The notes under the pieces are model-generated. The model was not told the origin of the DNA and searched no databases. It saw only the letters and a program-made list of their open reading frames with translations. From Mesorhabditis belari (taxonomy: Eukaryota; Nematoda; Chromadorea; Rhabditida; Rhabditidae), in NCBI GenBank assembly GCA_958450365.1, contig CAUEEP010000917.1, forward strand, positions 124,001-188,000: a stretch of 64,000 bases of DNA, given 5' to 3'. Below, piece after piece: positions 47,401-49,961 of the stretch (positions are counted from its first letter, which is position 1; each line of letters opens with the position of its first letter). A program made the translations under genes and the position numbers.

Positions 47401-48205
47401 TGATGTTAGATTTTGATTTTGATCTTGATTTTGATCTTGATCTTGATCCGATGTTTAACCTCACTTTACTCTAGATCGAACGGTTTCTAGACTGCACGGA
47501 TTTCTAGATCGAACGGCTTCTAGACTGGACGGATTTCTAGATCAAACGGACTAGATCAGCGGATTTCTAGATCGAACGGATTTCTAGATTGAACGGATTT
47601 CTAGATCGAACGGATTTCAATAACAAACGGGTTTCTAGATTAAACGGATTACGGATTTCTAGATCAGCAGCTTTCTAGCTCAAACGGATTTCTAGATCGA
47701 ACGTAACAAGCCAAATAACGAGCAAGCGTGTAATCAAAGTGCAAAAGCACTCTTTCTCTTGAACTCCTCATTTCTCATGAAATCAAGCGCTTCCAATGAG
47801 GCCTCAAGTGCGACAGAAAGATTGCTTTTACGAGTTTGAAGCTCAAAGTCTAACTTTTCAAAGTATTTTTGAAATTTTGGGCAAACTAGTGTGTCCCCAA
47901 AATAGAAGCACATTGTTTCTAGCAAAAAAATCGTAACTAATCCCAGTTTTCAAAGGGTGAGCATTGGAGCGGAAAAAGTTAGGTGTATAGCCGAATTCTC
48001 AACTCGATTTTTGTCTAATTGCTTTAGTCGTATAATTCATATAAAAAAAAATCGTATAATTCAATAGAATATCTCTTTTAAAGCGAAGTTAAATCAAATT
48101 TCAATCAAATTATCGAAATTCAATCAAATTTCAATCAAATTATCGAAATTAAATAGTAAAAATCGTTTTACTCACCGGTATTAGCTCTTTGTTCGAAGTG
48201 GGCAT
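631..48205 (-). CDS. unc-53: UNC-53 / neuron navigator (NAV) orthologue, N-terminal part, 14 exons, 3' end outside window
   Basis: Join, in coding order: 48176-48205, 38369-38441, 38169-38225, 33914-33966, 29169-29247, 20001-20079, 18561-18635, 14817-14890, 8128-8251, 7269-7342, 7066-7223, 6041-6111, 3671-3773, 631-713. All junctions are GT-AG and phase-consistent, giving 377 codons plus two bases with no stop. Residues about 8-122 form a calponin-homology domain (IYTDWANR at 11-18, [32 protein letters not shown] near its end). Residues 125-148 are a Glu/Lys-rich coiled-coil-like stretch; 150-377 are Ser/Thr/Pro-rich with SGLRAPTKL (197-205), [10 protein letters not shown] (216-225) and KTGLKAPTK (335-343), closely resembling C. 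elegans UNC-53 as I recall it. In that family the protein guides cell and axon outgrowth along the body axis, linking actin, microtubules and SH3 adaptors; a C-terminal AAA+ domain follows, here outside the window. Exon GC is clearly above intron GC. Paralogy within NAVs cannot be judged. Confidence 0.93.
762..1046. repeat. tandem array, 8-base unit ctagttat/ctagttac/ctagtgat
   Basis: About 35 units of ctagtNNN, with variants ctagttat, ctagttac, ctagtgat and ctagttgt interspersed. Confidence 0.9.
1475..1920. repeat. 101-base tandem repeat, about 4.4 copies
   Basis: The phrase tcgaattctagtcacttatt recurs at 1481, 1582, 1683 and 1784 and, diverged, at 1885: an exact 101-base period. The first copies are nearly identical and the last is degenerate, so expansion is recent. 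Confidence 0.92.
2264..2318 (+). pseudogene. tRNA-like sequence (plus arm of foldback)
   Basis: Degenerate tRNA half: agcgttcgtttctaaagcga, then cacaagttcgatccta as B-box. Inverted partner at 2501-2565. Confidence 0.5.
2501..2565 (-). pseudogene. tRNA-like sequence (minus arm of foldback)
   Basis: On the minus strand, ggccgactggtacatcgttc (A-box-like) followed by cacgagttcgatcccc (B-box). No closed cloverleaf. Confidence 0.55.
3671..3773 (-). CDS. unc-53: unc-53 exon 13 (second GLKxP motif)
   Basis: Donor gtgaga. The acceptor is a tandem pair, ctcttctag|ag|; phase with exon 12 requires the second AG. Encodes residues 317-350 including [20 protein letters not shown], another UNC-53-like GLKxPTK motif. 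The 5' side lies about 45 bases from the mariner foldback inserted in intron 12. Confidence 0.9.
3820..4658. mobile_element. 839-bp mariner-type foldback element with TA target duplication
   Basis: Begins ttgggttggtggaaaagt after TA (3818-3819) and ends with its complement before TA (4659-4660). The arms pair over roughly 330-380 bases each, leaving a short spacer that includes an A-rich run near 4262-4288. Mirror-image open frames on both strands are produced by the palindrome. Each arm also contains the 3' half of a tRNA-like sequence (gctggttcgacttccaccgg). No transposase is recognisable, so it is non-autonomous. Confidence 0.85.
4984..5211. mobile_element. MITE, copy 1 (ccgtattttctctaata ends)
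   Basis: Flanked by TA on both sides; ends ccgtattttctctaatag and its imperfect complement attagagagaaatacgg. A second copy, in opposite orientation, is at 53962-54177. TA duplication points to a Tc1/mariner-driven element. Confidence 0.78.
5508..5600. repeat. 9-base array ttgactgaa
   Basis: About ten perfect copies of ctgaattga. Confidence 0.92.
6041..6111 (-). CDS. unc-53: unc-53 exon 12
   Basis: Acceptor atccaattttcag, donor gtagat. Encodes [19 protein letters not shown] then SSGS (residues 293-315). The only other open-phase options contain stops within the first codons. Confidence 0.9.
6218..6288 (+). pseudogene. tRNA-like SINE copy a
   Basis: gttgatggcctagtggataa (A-box), gactccaactc (an anticodon-arm-like segment with CCA), cacggttcggcgcc (B-box). 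Shares about 45 bases of upstream sequence (ttcctttaaaacacttcttt) with copy b, so the unit is larger than a tRNA. Confidence 0.6.
6628..6699 (+). pseudogene. tRNA-like SINE copy b
   Basis: Direct copy of the unit 410 bases upstream, with a good B-box (atggttcgacccct) but a different anticodon region. Confidence 0.6.
7066..7223 (-). CDS. unc-53: unc-53 exon 11 (largest exon)
   Basis: Acceptor aaaacttttctag, donor gtgagt. Residues 241-292, including [20 protein letters not shown]. Two frames are open across this exon; only the Ser/Thr/Pro-rich frame joins exons 10 and 12 in phase. Confidence 0.9.
7269..7342 (-). CDS. unc-53: unc-53 exon 10 (Asn/Ser-rich)
   Basis: Acceptor gtttgctcttccag, donor gtaaag. 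Encodes [18 protein letters not shown] then YARSSQ (residues 216-239), parallel to SSGNNNVGSTISTSAKSL of UNC-53. Only 45 bases of intron separate it from exon 11, the one classic nematode-size intron in the gene. Confidence 0.92.
7343..8127 (-). other. unc-53 intron 9: ggctcagg-type arrays split by a foldback
   Basis: Arrays of ggctcaggcccaggctcagg (about 7430-7620) and of ggtctggacctggatctgag type (about 7935-8095), separated by a foldback at 7659-7887. Confidence 0.75.
7659..7887. mobile_element. 229-bp foldback (MITE-like)
   Basis: Ends catgttaacttcgctccttt and its imperfect complement aaaggagcggagttaacatg; arms pair along most of the length. It sits inside a GC-rich minisatellite. Confidence 0.75.
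8128..8251 (-). CDS. unc-53: unc-53 exon 9 (GL(K/R)xP motif)
   Basis: Acceptor gtttcttttctag, donor gtgagg. Residues 175-214, including [20 protein letters not shown]. The SGLRAPTKL motif matches the repeated SGLKPPTSKL-type motifs of UNC-53, which are proline-rich candidate SH3 ligands. An apparent plus-strand exon over the same bases is rejected (see rejected list). Confidence 0.92.
8881..9433 (+). pseudogene. rearranged mariner-type (DD37D) transposase fragment
   Basis: A segment encoding the FSEWPP...NP motif occurs twice (from 8900 and from 9068). Between them lies a piece encoding KPYKKNKS, which belongs earlier in the protein. The C-terminal part (about 9130-9320) reads [14 protein letters not shown]...[15 protein letters not shown], closely related to the element at 49962-51247. 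A caccctgta end at 9427-9435 matches that element's right terminus. Scrambled, frameshifted and certainly inactive. Confidence 0.8.
9565..10064. mobile_element. 500-bp foldback transposon with exact 8-bp target duplication
   Basis: Target duplication atcttctt at 9557-9564 and 10065-10072. Termini gggggtgggacaaatgcgac and its complement with one mismatch. A long internal palindrome is centred near 9760 (cgaggtccgatttgtcgaaa in the right arm), and part of the right arm (9968-10050) is a duplicated end piece. The 8-bp duplication fits hAT-, P- or Merlin-type enzymes; no transposase is present. Mirror open frames on both strands come from the palindrome. Confidence 0.85.
10768..10839 (-). pseudogene. 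tRNA-like sequence (Leu/Ser-type)
   Basis: On the minus strand: ccatggccgactggctaaga (A-box), ggtcgagggttcaatccc (B-box), followed by a T-run in transcript sense. The acceptor and T stems are mismatched, so a tRNA-derived repeat is more likely than a gene. Same family as 23602-23680. Confidence 0.6.
11024..11041 (+). other. SL1-like 18-mer, copy 1
   Basis: ggtttaattacccaagtt is identical to the first 18 of the 22 bases of the nematode SL1 leader; it continues ag instead of tgag. Copy 2 is at 32101. Confidence 0.7.
11286..11525 (+). mobile_element. (CTGT)n-bearing repeat family member, Helitron-like 5' end
   Basis: Starts tctactatatataaaagag, then about 170 bases of CTGT/CTGC/CCGT units, then ttttctcagccgttttttga. 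The same three-part order is found on the minus strand at 53007-53280. The tctac-tatata-aaag start resembles Helitron 5' ends, but no CTRR hairpin end was located. Confidence 0.6.
11587..11660 (-). pseudogene. tRNA-like sequence
   Basis: Minus strand: gtcagtatggccaagtcggc (A-box), gtccgggttcgactccccgt (good T arm). Middle does not fold convincingly. Confidence 0.6.
11939..12190. mobile_element. 252-bp foldback
   Basis: agctttaaaacgagaaacac at the left pairs with its complement ending at 12190; arms of about 110 bases enclose a short triplicated gtttcgagtttaaagcgctt unit. No target duplication was identified. Confidence 0.8.
12645..13150. repeat. array of actacaagaa units
   Basis: Ten-base units mixed with attctatataaa and attctacaag variants over about 500 bases; any open frame across it is a by-product. 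Confidence 0.9.
13380..13830. repeat. degenerate aaattgacttaaaaagat array
   Basis: Irregular repeat of aaattgaactaaaattgac and aaaaagatcgagattgaac. Confidence 0.8.
14250..14318 (-). pseudogene. tRNA-like sequence
   Basis: Minus strand: gtccagtagctcattggtaa (A-box), agcaagctcgaatcctagcc (B-box); a C-run occupies the anticodon arm. Confidence 0.55.
14408..14690. repeat. gttagaa and gtttaaa arrays
   Basis: Seven-base units gttagaa give way to gtttaaa within one array. Confidence 0.88.
14817..14890 (-). CDS. unc-53: unc-53 exon 8 (Ser/Pro-rich)
   Basis: Acceptor ataaacttttcag; donor gtttgt is weak but is the one that fits the phase. Encodes [19 protein letters not shown] then MTTPK (residues 150-173), resembling the TSRLQTPQSRISKI stretch of UNC-53. 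Confidence 0.86.
16018..16795. repeat. 12-base minisatellite ggagactctatt
   Basis: About 780 bases with variants agagattctatt and ggagaccattgg, arranged in larger blocks of roughly 110-130 bases. All plus frames stay open, giving [13 protein letters not shown] peptides that are not proteins. Confidence 0.92.
17321..17377 (+). pseudogene. GC-rich tRNA-like fragment
   Basis: ggccgccatggctgactagc followed by a Leu-type ctcttacaa anticodon arm and a complementary ggccgcc end; the T arm is missing. Explains the local GC peak. Confidence 0.35.
17560..17667. repeat. (gaggat)n array
   Basis: Eighteen hexamers of gatgag with three aag variants; read on the minus strand as poly-Ser. Confidence 0.92.
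17940..18095. repeat. cactttgt(g/a)ca array
   Basis: Thirteen-base cactttgtgcactt units passing into nine-base cactttgta units. Confidence 0.9.
18425..18545. repeat. cctacttcc array
   Basis: Pyrimidine-rich nine-base units directly beside exon 7, on the side of its donor. Confidence 0.9.
18561..18635 (-). CDS. unc-53: unc-53 exon 7 (charged linker)
   Basis: Acceptor gtcttttttag, strong donor gtaagt. Encodes [19 protein letters not shown] then MASNT (residues 125-148), a Glu/Lys-rich helix corresponding in place to the QLKKDQKKLEQL segment that follows the UNC-53 CH domain. Confidence 0.88.
18879..19538. repeat. 10-base minisatellite ctaaaagctt
   Basis: About 66 units (ctaaaagctt, ctaaaagcct, ctaaaagcca, ccaaaagctt). 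Blocks of about 120 bases recur within it, so amplification was stepwise. The single-copy ancestor ctctaaaagc is seen in the related LINE at 58855-58866. Confidence 0.93.
19541..19677 (+). pseudogene. LINE ORF2 C-terminal fragment
   Basis: Reads [18 protein letters not shown] then [19 protein letters not shown] and a stop at 19675-19677. This is the usual end of a non-LTR retrotransposon ORF2 (NRV...WN.L....P.L..FK). The upstream part survives only as ctcatccgccaaccttccgt at 18856-18875, on the other side of the minisatellite. Confidence 0.8.
20001..20079 (-). CDS. unc-53: unc-53 exon 6 (end of CH domain)
   Basis: Acceptor tttcgttttcag. Encodes [19 protein letters not shown] then KHQQKV (residues 99-123), the hallmark last helix of NAV CH domains (GNL.AVLQL...LS.YK). 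Two donors lie 5 bases apart (gtgaag and gtgaga); only gtgaga, ending at 20001, keeps exon 7 in frame. Confidence 0.94.
20246..20600. mobile_element. 355-bp foldback made of tttaaaa repeats
   Basis: cagttccattatcctacctt at the left pairs with its complement ending near 20600. The interior is an inverted array of ttttaaaacctcttttaaaa type. Confidence 0.7.
20745..21000. repeat. 13-base array cagccttaaagca
   Basis: About 20 units with cataacctt and cagcctcaa variants. Confidence 0.88.
21535..21965. repeat. 13/14-base array caagttacagtag / cctagctacacta
   Basis: Alternating half-units ccaagttacagtag and cctagctacaccag over about 430 bases. Confidence 0.88.
22602..22990. repeat. 42-bp GC-rich minisatellite between 60-bp direct repeats
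   Basis: Six copies of a 42-base unit (gacgattcggtccaccagtg then gacgaaggccgtctggccct gg) at 22673-22930, alternating CAG/CGG and C/T variants so that the true period is 84. Flanked by nearly identical repeats starting ttgattttaaaaacaattaa at 22602 and 22930. Since 42 is divisible by three, several frames on both strands stay open; no start, splice site or family suggests a protein. Confidence 0.88.
23421..23503 (-). pseudogene. tRNA-like sequence with strong A and B boxes
   Basis: Minus strand: gcgcagatagctcagtggta (textbook D arm), then caagggttcgattccgga (B-box). About 15 extra bases lie between the anticodon and T arms and the acceptor ends do not pair. Confidence 0.6.
23602..23680 (+). 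pseudogene. tRNA-like sequence (Leu/Ser-type)
   Basis: catggccgactggctaggag, then gtcgagggttcaatccca, ending before a T7 run that could serve as a pol III stop. Relative of 10768-10839. Confidence 0.6.
24537..24719. repeat. (ctaa)n array
   Basis: Irregular ctaactaagtaactagctaa tetramers leading into the (CAAA)n array. Confidence 0.9.
24720..26515. repeat. 1.8-kb (CAAA)n microsatellite
   Basis: Almost pure aaac tetramers, interrupted by cctaaata (25270, 25284, 25813, 25827, 25913, 26262-26300, 26470-26505), ccaaaaaa and single-base slips. On the minus strand, four-base periodicity through a three-base code gives CLFV repeats without stops, up to 399 codons; not coding. Confidence 0.97.
26525..26609 (-). 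pseudogene. tRNA-like sequence, left half of inverted pair
   Basis: Minus strand: cttggtggtgtagtggataa (A-box), cttgggttcaattcctcttc (B-box). Confidence 0.6.
26724..26805 (+). pseudogene. tRNA-like sequence, right half of inverted pair
   Basis: cttggtggtgtagtggataa identical to the partner at 26525-26609, then gctcgggttcaattcctttg, with an oligo-T where the anticodon arm should be. The two copies and the 110 bases between them form a head-to-head foldback. Confidence 0.6.
27795..28510 (-). pseudogene. three partial tRNA-like copies around a tandem array
   Basis: Partial copies at 27795-27852, 27873-27952 and 28435-28510 share gactatccactagagcattg (minus strand: an A-box ctctagtggatagtc). 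The middle one has a B-box (gcaagttcgatttccacc). The 11-base array at 28110-28432 lies between copies two and three. Confidence 0.55.
28110..28432. repeat. 11-base array agcttgacttt
   Basis: About 30 units with agcttcactt and agctttagctt variants. Confidence 0.9.
29169..29247 (-). CDS. unc-53: unc-53 exon 5 (CH domain)
   Basis: Acceptor aaaaaaattctag, donor gtaaac. Encodes [17 protein letters not shown] and PGCEKISAQ (residues 72-97), matching the LDGLETCLDYLKNLG helix of UNC-53. Codon 98 (Asp) is split with exon 6. Confidence 0.92.
29455..29685. repeat. agagagctaagc array with GC-rich core
   Basis: Units of agagagctaagcag on both sides of a GC-rich gagggcagggaggcgaggg segment near 29545-29600. 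Confidence 0.8.
30053..30410. repeat. gtctatagag array bracketed by copies of a 24-base phrase
   Basis: Ten-base tctatagagg units; aaagtcacagacagctttca appears at 30183 and, with one change, at 30323, and in inverted form at 30054-30078. Confidence 0.82.
31852..31995. repeat. (CTT)n tract
   Basis: Triplet tract with taa interruptions; it yields Lys- and Phe-rich frames that are not genes. Confidence 0.93.
32101..32118 (+). other. SL1-like 18-mer, copy 2
   Basis: ggtttaattacccaagtt again, preceded by ccttttcagcc and followed by agtcatgg. Outside a 20-base core and a shared cgg/ccgg start, it does not resemble copy 1. Confidence 0.7.
32575..33592. repeat. 1.0-kb gatctaataggtctagta array
   Basis: 18-base unit with aagaatctagta variants and many single-base losses in the middle (32700-33300), while the right third is nearly perfect. 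Confidence 0.92.
33914..33966 (-). CDS. unc-53: unc-53 exon 4 (CH domain)
   Basis: Acceptor ctgtttccag, donor gtaagt. Encodes [18 protein letters not shown] (residues 54-71). Sequence identity to the family is low here, but both splice sites are strong and the phase (1 in, 0 out) fits exons 3 and 5 exactly. Confidence 0.87.
35358..35878 (+). mobile_element. internally deleted mariner, 521 bp, TA target duplication
   Basis: Inverted ends of 32 bases starting ttgggttggggactatgact; TA at 35356-35357 and 35879-35880. Inside, gcactttcttcaaaagaaac and its complement form a second inverted pair (35409-35475 and 35613-35667). The last quarter retains the C-terminal end of a mariner transposase. The related repeat at 47.3 kb lacks the insert and shows the empty site. 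Confidence 0.9.
35726..35812 (+). pseudogene. mariner transposase C-terminal remnant
   Basis: Reads [20 protein letters not shown] then NNNGNYLE and stop, the family's ...GI.KLP.KW..V....G.Y ending. All catalytic residues are deleted. Confidence 0.85.
35881..36130. repeat. dispersed repeat, copy A (partner at 47343)
   Basis: gaatccaatcactctaaatc onward matches 47343-48030, including gatttctagatcgaacg units, aacgtaacaagccaaataac and a final gctcgatttttgtctaattg. Confidence 0.85.
36270..36700. repeat. 6/12-base agaatcagaatt array
   Basis: Hexamers agaatc, agaatt and agaact; a 91-base block at about 36275-36365 is duplicated once. Confidence 0.9.
37095..37212. repeat. (ttcc/ttct)n tract
   Basis: Pyrimidine tetramer tract. 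Confidence 0.92.
37631..37714 (+). pseudogene. tRNA-like sequence, best cloverleaf candidate
   Basis: atgatagcctagtggttagt (D arm), ccctggttcgaatcctctac (T arm), then CCGACCA and a T7 run. GGTA/TACC can close the acceptor. The middle is too long for a class I tRNA and does not give a clear anticodon, so a tRNA-derived repeat is favoured; a Leu/Ser-type gene remains possible. Confidence 0.5.
38169..38225 (-). CDS. unc-53: unc-53 exon 3 (CH domain)
   Basis: Acceptor cgctttcag, donor gtgagt. Encodes [19 protein letters not shown] (residues 35-53), aligning with the UNC-53 segment around DISNDFRDYRLVSQLINVI. Separated from exon 2 by a 143-base intron. Confidence 0.93.
38369..38441 (-). CDS. unc-53: unc-53 exon 2 (CH domain start)
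   Basis: Acceptor ttttttcgcttcag, donor gttaac (weak but phase-required). Encodes [18 protein letters not shown] and SPPQIN (residues 11-34), the first helix of the CH domain; codon 35 (Asp) is split with exon 3. The IYTDWANR block is essentially diagnostic for UNC-53. Confidence 0.93.
39480..39560. repeat. short ggatctgaattggatt array
   Basis: Five or six units of the array that is larger at 40420-40795. Confidence 0.75.
40420..40795. repeat. 15-base array ctgaactggattgga
   Basis: About 25 units ending alternately gctgaa or tctgaa; a block of about 135 bases is duplicated. The long minus-strand open frame here (IQFRSNPVQ repeats) is a by-product. Confidence 0.93.
42050..42420. repeat. tandem duplication of about 190 bases
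   Basis: gttgaaagatcaagtttttc, gacagaagaa and aaaatgataatagaatagat occur in the same order in both halves. Confidence 0.75.
42968..43140 (-). repeat. cgatagaacgatataa array with (CTGT)-family boundary
   Basis: Octamer array of cgatagaa/cgatataa. The neighbouring minus-strand phrase acatataaaagagcagtctc resembles the start of the (CTGT)n elements at 11286 and 53280. Confidence 0.7.
43982..44065 (+). pseudogene. tRNA-like sequence
   Basis: gtcgtagccgagtcgttagt (A-box), tctcaaac anticodon-like loop, long variable region, ctggtttaagccc degenerate B-box. Confidence 0.5.
44395..44945. repeat. gctggagtaaggcaggagta array
   Basis: Ten-base units (gctagagtaa, gcttgagtaa, gcaggagtaa), near-perfect to 44630, then with many small deletions to 44945. 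Confidence 0.9.
44963..45010 (+). pseudogene. short tRNA-like remnant
   Basis: gcatttggatagctcattga joined to gggctagaatcccggcaatg, apparently a tRNA-like unit with its middle lost. Confidence 0.4.
45260..45390. repeat. gaagggaagagg purine array
   Basis: Gaag/ggga units; open in both strands without coding sense. Confidence 0.9.
45957..46025 (+). pseudogene. tRNA-like sequence
   Basis: taccggtggtctaatggtta (A-box), gatcgaggctcggttccgct (B-box), then T-rich. Stems incomplete. Confidence 0.5.
46337..46852 (-). mobile_element. deleted Tc1-family element, 516 bp, TA target duplication
   Basis: TA at 46335-46336 and 46853-46854. Inverted ends of about 77-80 bases (cagtgcggagcagcaaaacc at the left), differing by a 3-base gain. 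A direct repeat of the inner part (gcaaaaccatacgccacccc) at 46523-46542 gives an IR/DR-like layout. The interior keeps the last 51 codons of a Tc1-type transposase on the minus strand. Confidence 0.88.
46616..46771 (-). pseudogene. Tc1-type transposase C-terminal remnant
   Basis: Reads [51 protein letters not shown], stop at 46618-46616. This is the standard Tc1 ending (L..AI...W..IP......LV.SMP.R...VI...G..T.Y). The DDE catalytic core is absent. Confidence 0.85.
47313..48030. repeat. dispersed repeat, copy B (empty mariner site)
   Basis: Matches 35330-35357 plus 35881-36130; at 47341-47342 it has a single TA where copy A carries the mariner. Its ggatttctagatcgaacgg units (47480-47700) are more numerous than in copy A. 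Confidence 0.85.
48176..48205 (-). CDS. unc-53: unc-53 exon 1 (start codon, residues 1-10)
   Basis: ATG at 48205-48203 begins [10 protein letters not shown], ending in phase 0 before the donor gtgagt. It parallels the start of C. elegans UNC-53, which has a similar TSN.ELIP before the IYTDW of the CH domain. An upstream ATG 16 bases earlier is out of frame. The transcript start and any trans-splice site upstream are not identified. Confidence 0.9.
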
Positions 48206-48299
48206 CGTTTTGTAGCATCAGAAATTCGAAAATAATGTAGAAAATGGTGAATTTGTGAAAGAAAAATCACATTTCTCAATCTAAAATAGTAAATAACAT

Positions 48300-48920
48300 T
48301 TAAAAACGATCAAAAACGATCAAAAATGGTCAAAAATGGTCAAAAAATGATCAGAAATGGTCAGAAATGGTCAGAAATGGTCGGAAATGGTCAGAAAATG
48401 ATCAAAAACTATCAAAAATGGTCAAAAAATGATCAAAAAATTATCAAAAACGATCAAAAACGATCAAAAACGATCAAAAATGGTCAAAAACGATCAAAAA
48501 TGATCAAAAAAGATGAAAAATGGTCAAAAAACGATCAAAAATGATCAAAAACGATCAAAAATGATCAAAAATGATCAAAAATGATCAAAAATGGTCAAAA
48601 ATGGTCAAGAAACGATCAAAAACGATCAAAAATAGTCAAAAATGGTCAAAAAACGATCAAAAACGATCAAAAACGATCAAAAAATTATCAAAAACGATCA
48701 AAAACGTTCTAGGAATAGTCAAAAACGATCAAAAACTATCAAAAACGATCAAAAATGATCAAAAATGGTCAAGAAACGATCAAAAACGATCAAAAATAGT
48801 CAAAAACGATCAAAAACGATCAAAAACGATCAAAAACGATCAAAAATGGTCAAAAAACGATCAAAAAAGATCAAAAAAGATCAAAAATGGTCAAAAAACT
48901 ATCAAAAACTATCAGAAAAT
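48300..48920. repeat. atcaaaaacgatcaaaaatg array
   Basis: Ten-base units atcaaaaacg / gtcaaaaatg starting about 95 bases upstream of the unc-53 start codon; gives Lys/Asn/Asp-rich open frames that are not genes. Confidence 0.92.
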
Positions 48921-49845
48921 GAAGGCAATGAAGAAAAACAATGAAAAAAAATCGTTTAATCGAGTATTCATTGAGAAAATTTGAATAACTATACGAAAAT
49001 GGGCTGTAAATTGTTCGATTTTGAATGTAAATCGCAAGAAAATCGATTTATATATAACTCTATATCTATATTTATCAAATCAATATTAAAAAGATCAAGT
49101 TTTTCGCAAAAATTTGAATAATTTCTCGTTTTTCGAGTCGGATTTACATAAAATTGAGGAGTTTTAGAGAGAAATTTCAACAAATTTCAACAAATTTCAA
49201 CGAATCTCAACGAATTTTAACGAATTTCAAAGAATTTCAACGAATTTTAACGAATTTCAACAAATTTTAACGAATTTCAACAAATTTCAAAGAATTTCAA
49301 CGAATTTCAACAAATTTCAACAAATTTCAACAAATTCTAACGAATTTCAAAAGAATTTTAACGAATTTCACCAAATTTCAACCCATTTTCACAACTTTTC
49401 ACCATTCTTTTATTCAAAACTTTTAAAAGCAAATTCAATTGCAATAAAAAGAGCATTTTTTAAAATGAATCAATCATTGCTTTTCATGAAAAAAAAAAAC
49501 TAAAGAAAAATGTCTAAAAAAGTCTGATTTTTTAAGATTTCTTTTTGAAGAAAAGTAATGAATGGCGCAATGTTTACAAATCCGATGAAAGAAAATTTGG
49601 AGAAACGGAGAGAAACCTCAAAGAAACCTCAAAGAAACCTCAAAGAAACCTCAAAGAAAACTTAAAGAAAATCGACTTGAGAAAGGACTTTGAATGAGTT
49701 ATGGAAAGTCAATGAAAATATTTAGATAAGATAGGCTCGCTGATCGCTGATCGCTGATCGCTCAAGTCGTGGCGCATGATTGAGAAATGATTGATTGAAT
49801 GATTGAATGAGCAATGATTGATTCATTCTCAAAAGTCATCTTTTT

Positions 49846-49910
49846 ATCGCGCAGTCGGGAGCGCGCTTGTCTAGAGTTCGGGGTTTCCGGCCGGGTTCGA
49901 CTCGTGGCTT
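49846..49910 (+). pseudogene. tRNA-like sequence
   Basis: tcgcgcagtcgggagcgcgc (A-box), then ggccgggttcgactcgtggc (B-box). Confidence 0.55.
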
Positions 49911-49961
49911 TGCCGTGACTTTTGCTTTATTTTAAAAAAAATGAAATGAGATTCAGAAATA

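Larger units (their letters stand above)
38442..48175 (-). other. unc-53 intron 1 (9.7 kb)
   Basis: Largest intron. Contains agaactggattggatctg and gctggagtaaggcag arrays, a tandem duplication at 42050-42420, tRNA-like sequences, a deleted Tc1 element and copy B of the dispersed repeat. Bases 38460-39450, 40830-42040 and 43200-43960 show nothing recognised. Confidence 0.7.
48206..49960. promoter_or_regulatory. region upstream of unc-53 exon 1
   Basis: Would contain the 5' UTR and promoter of the gene if exon 1 is the first exon. What is visible is two low-complexity arrays (48300-48920 and aatttcaacg units at 49170-49385), a tRNA-like sequence, and no clear TATA or initiator. Confidence 0.3.
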
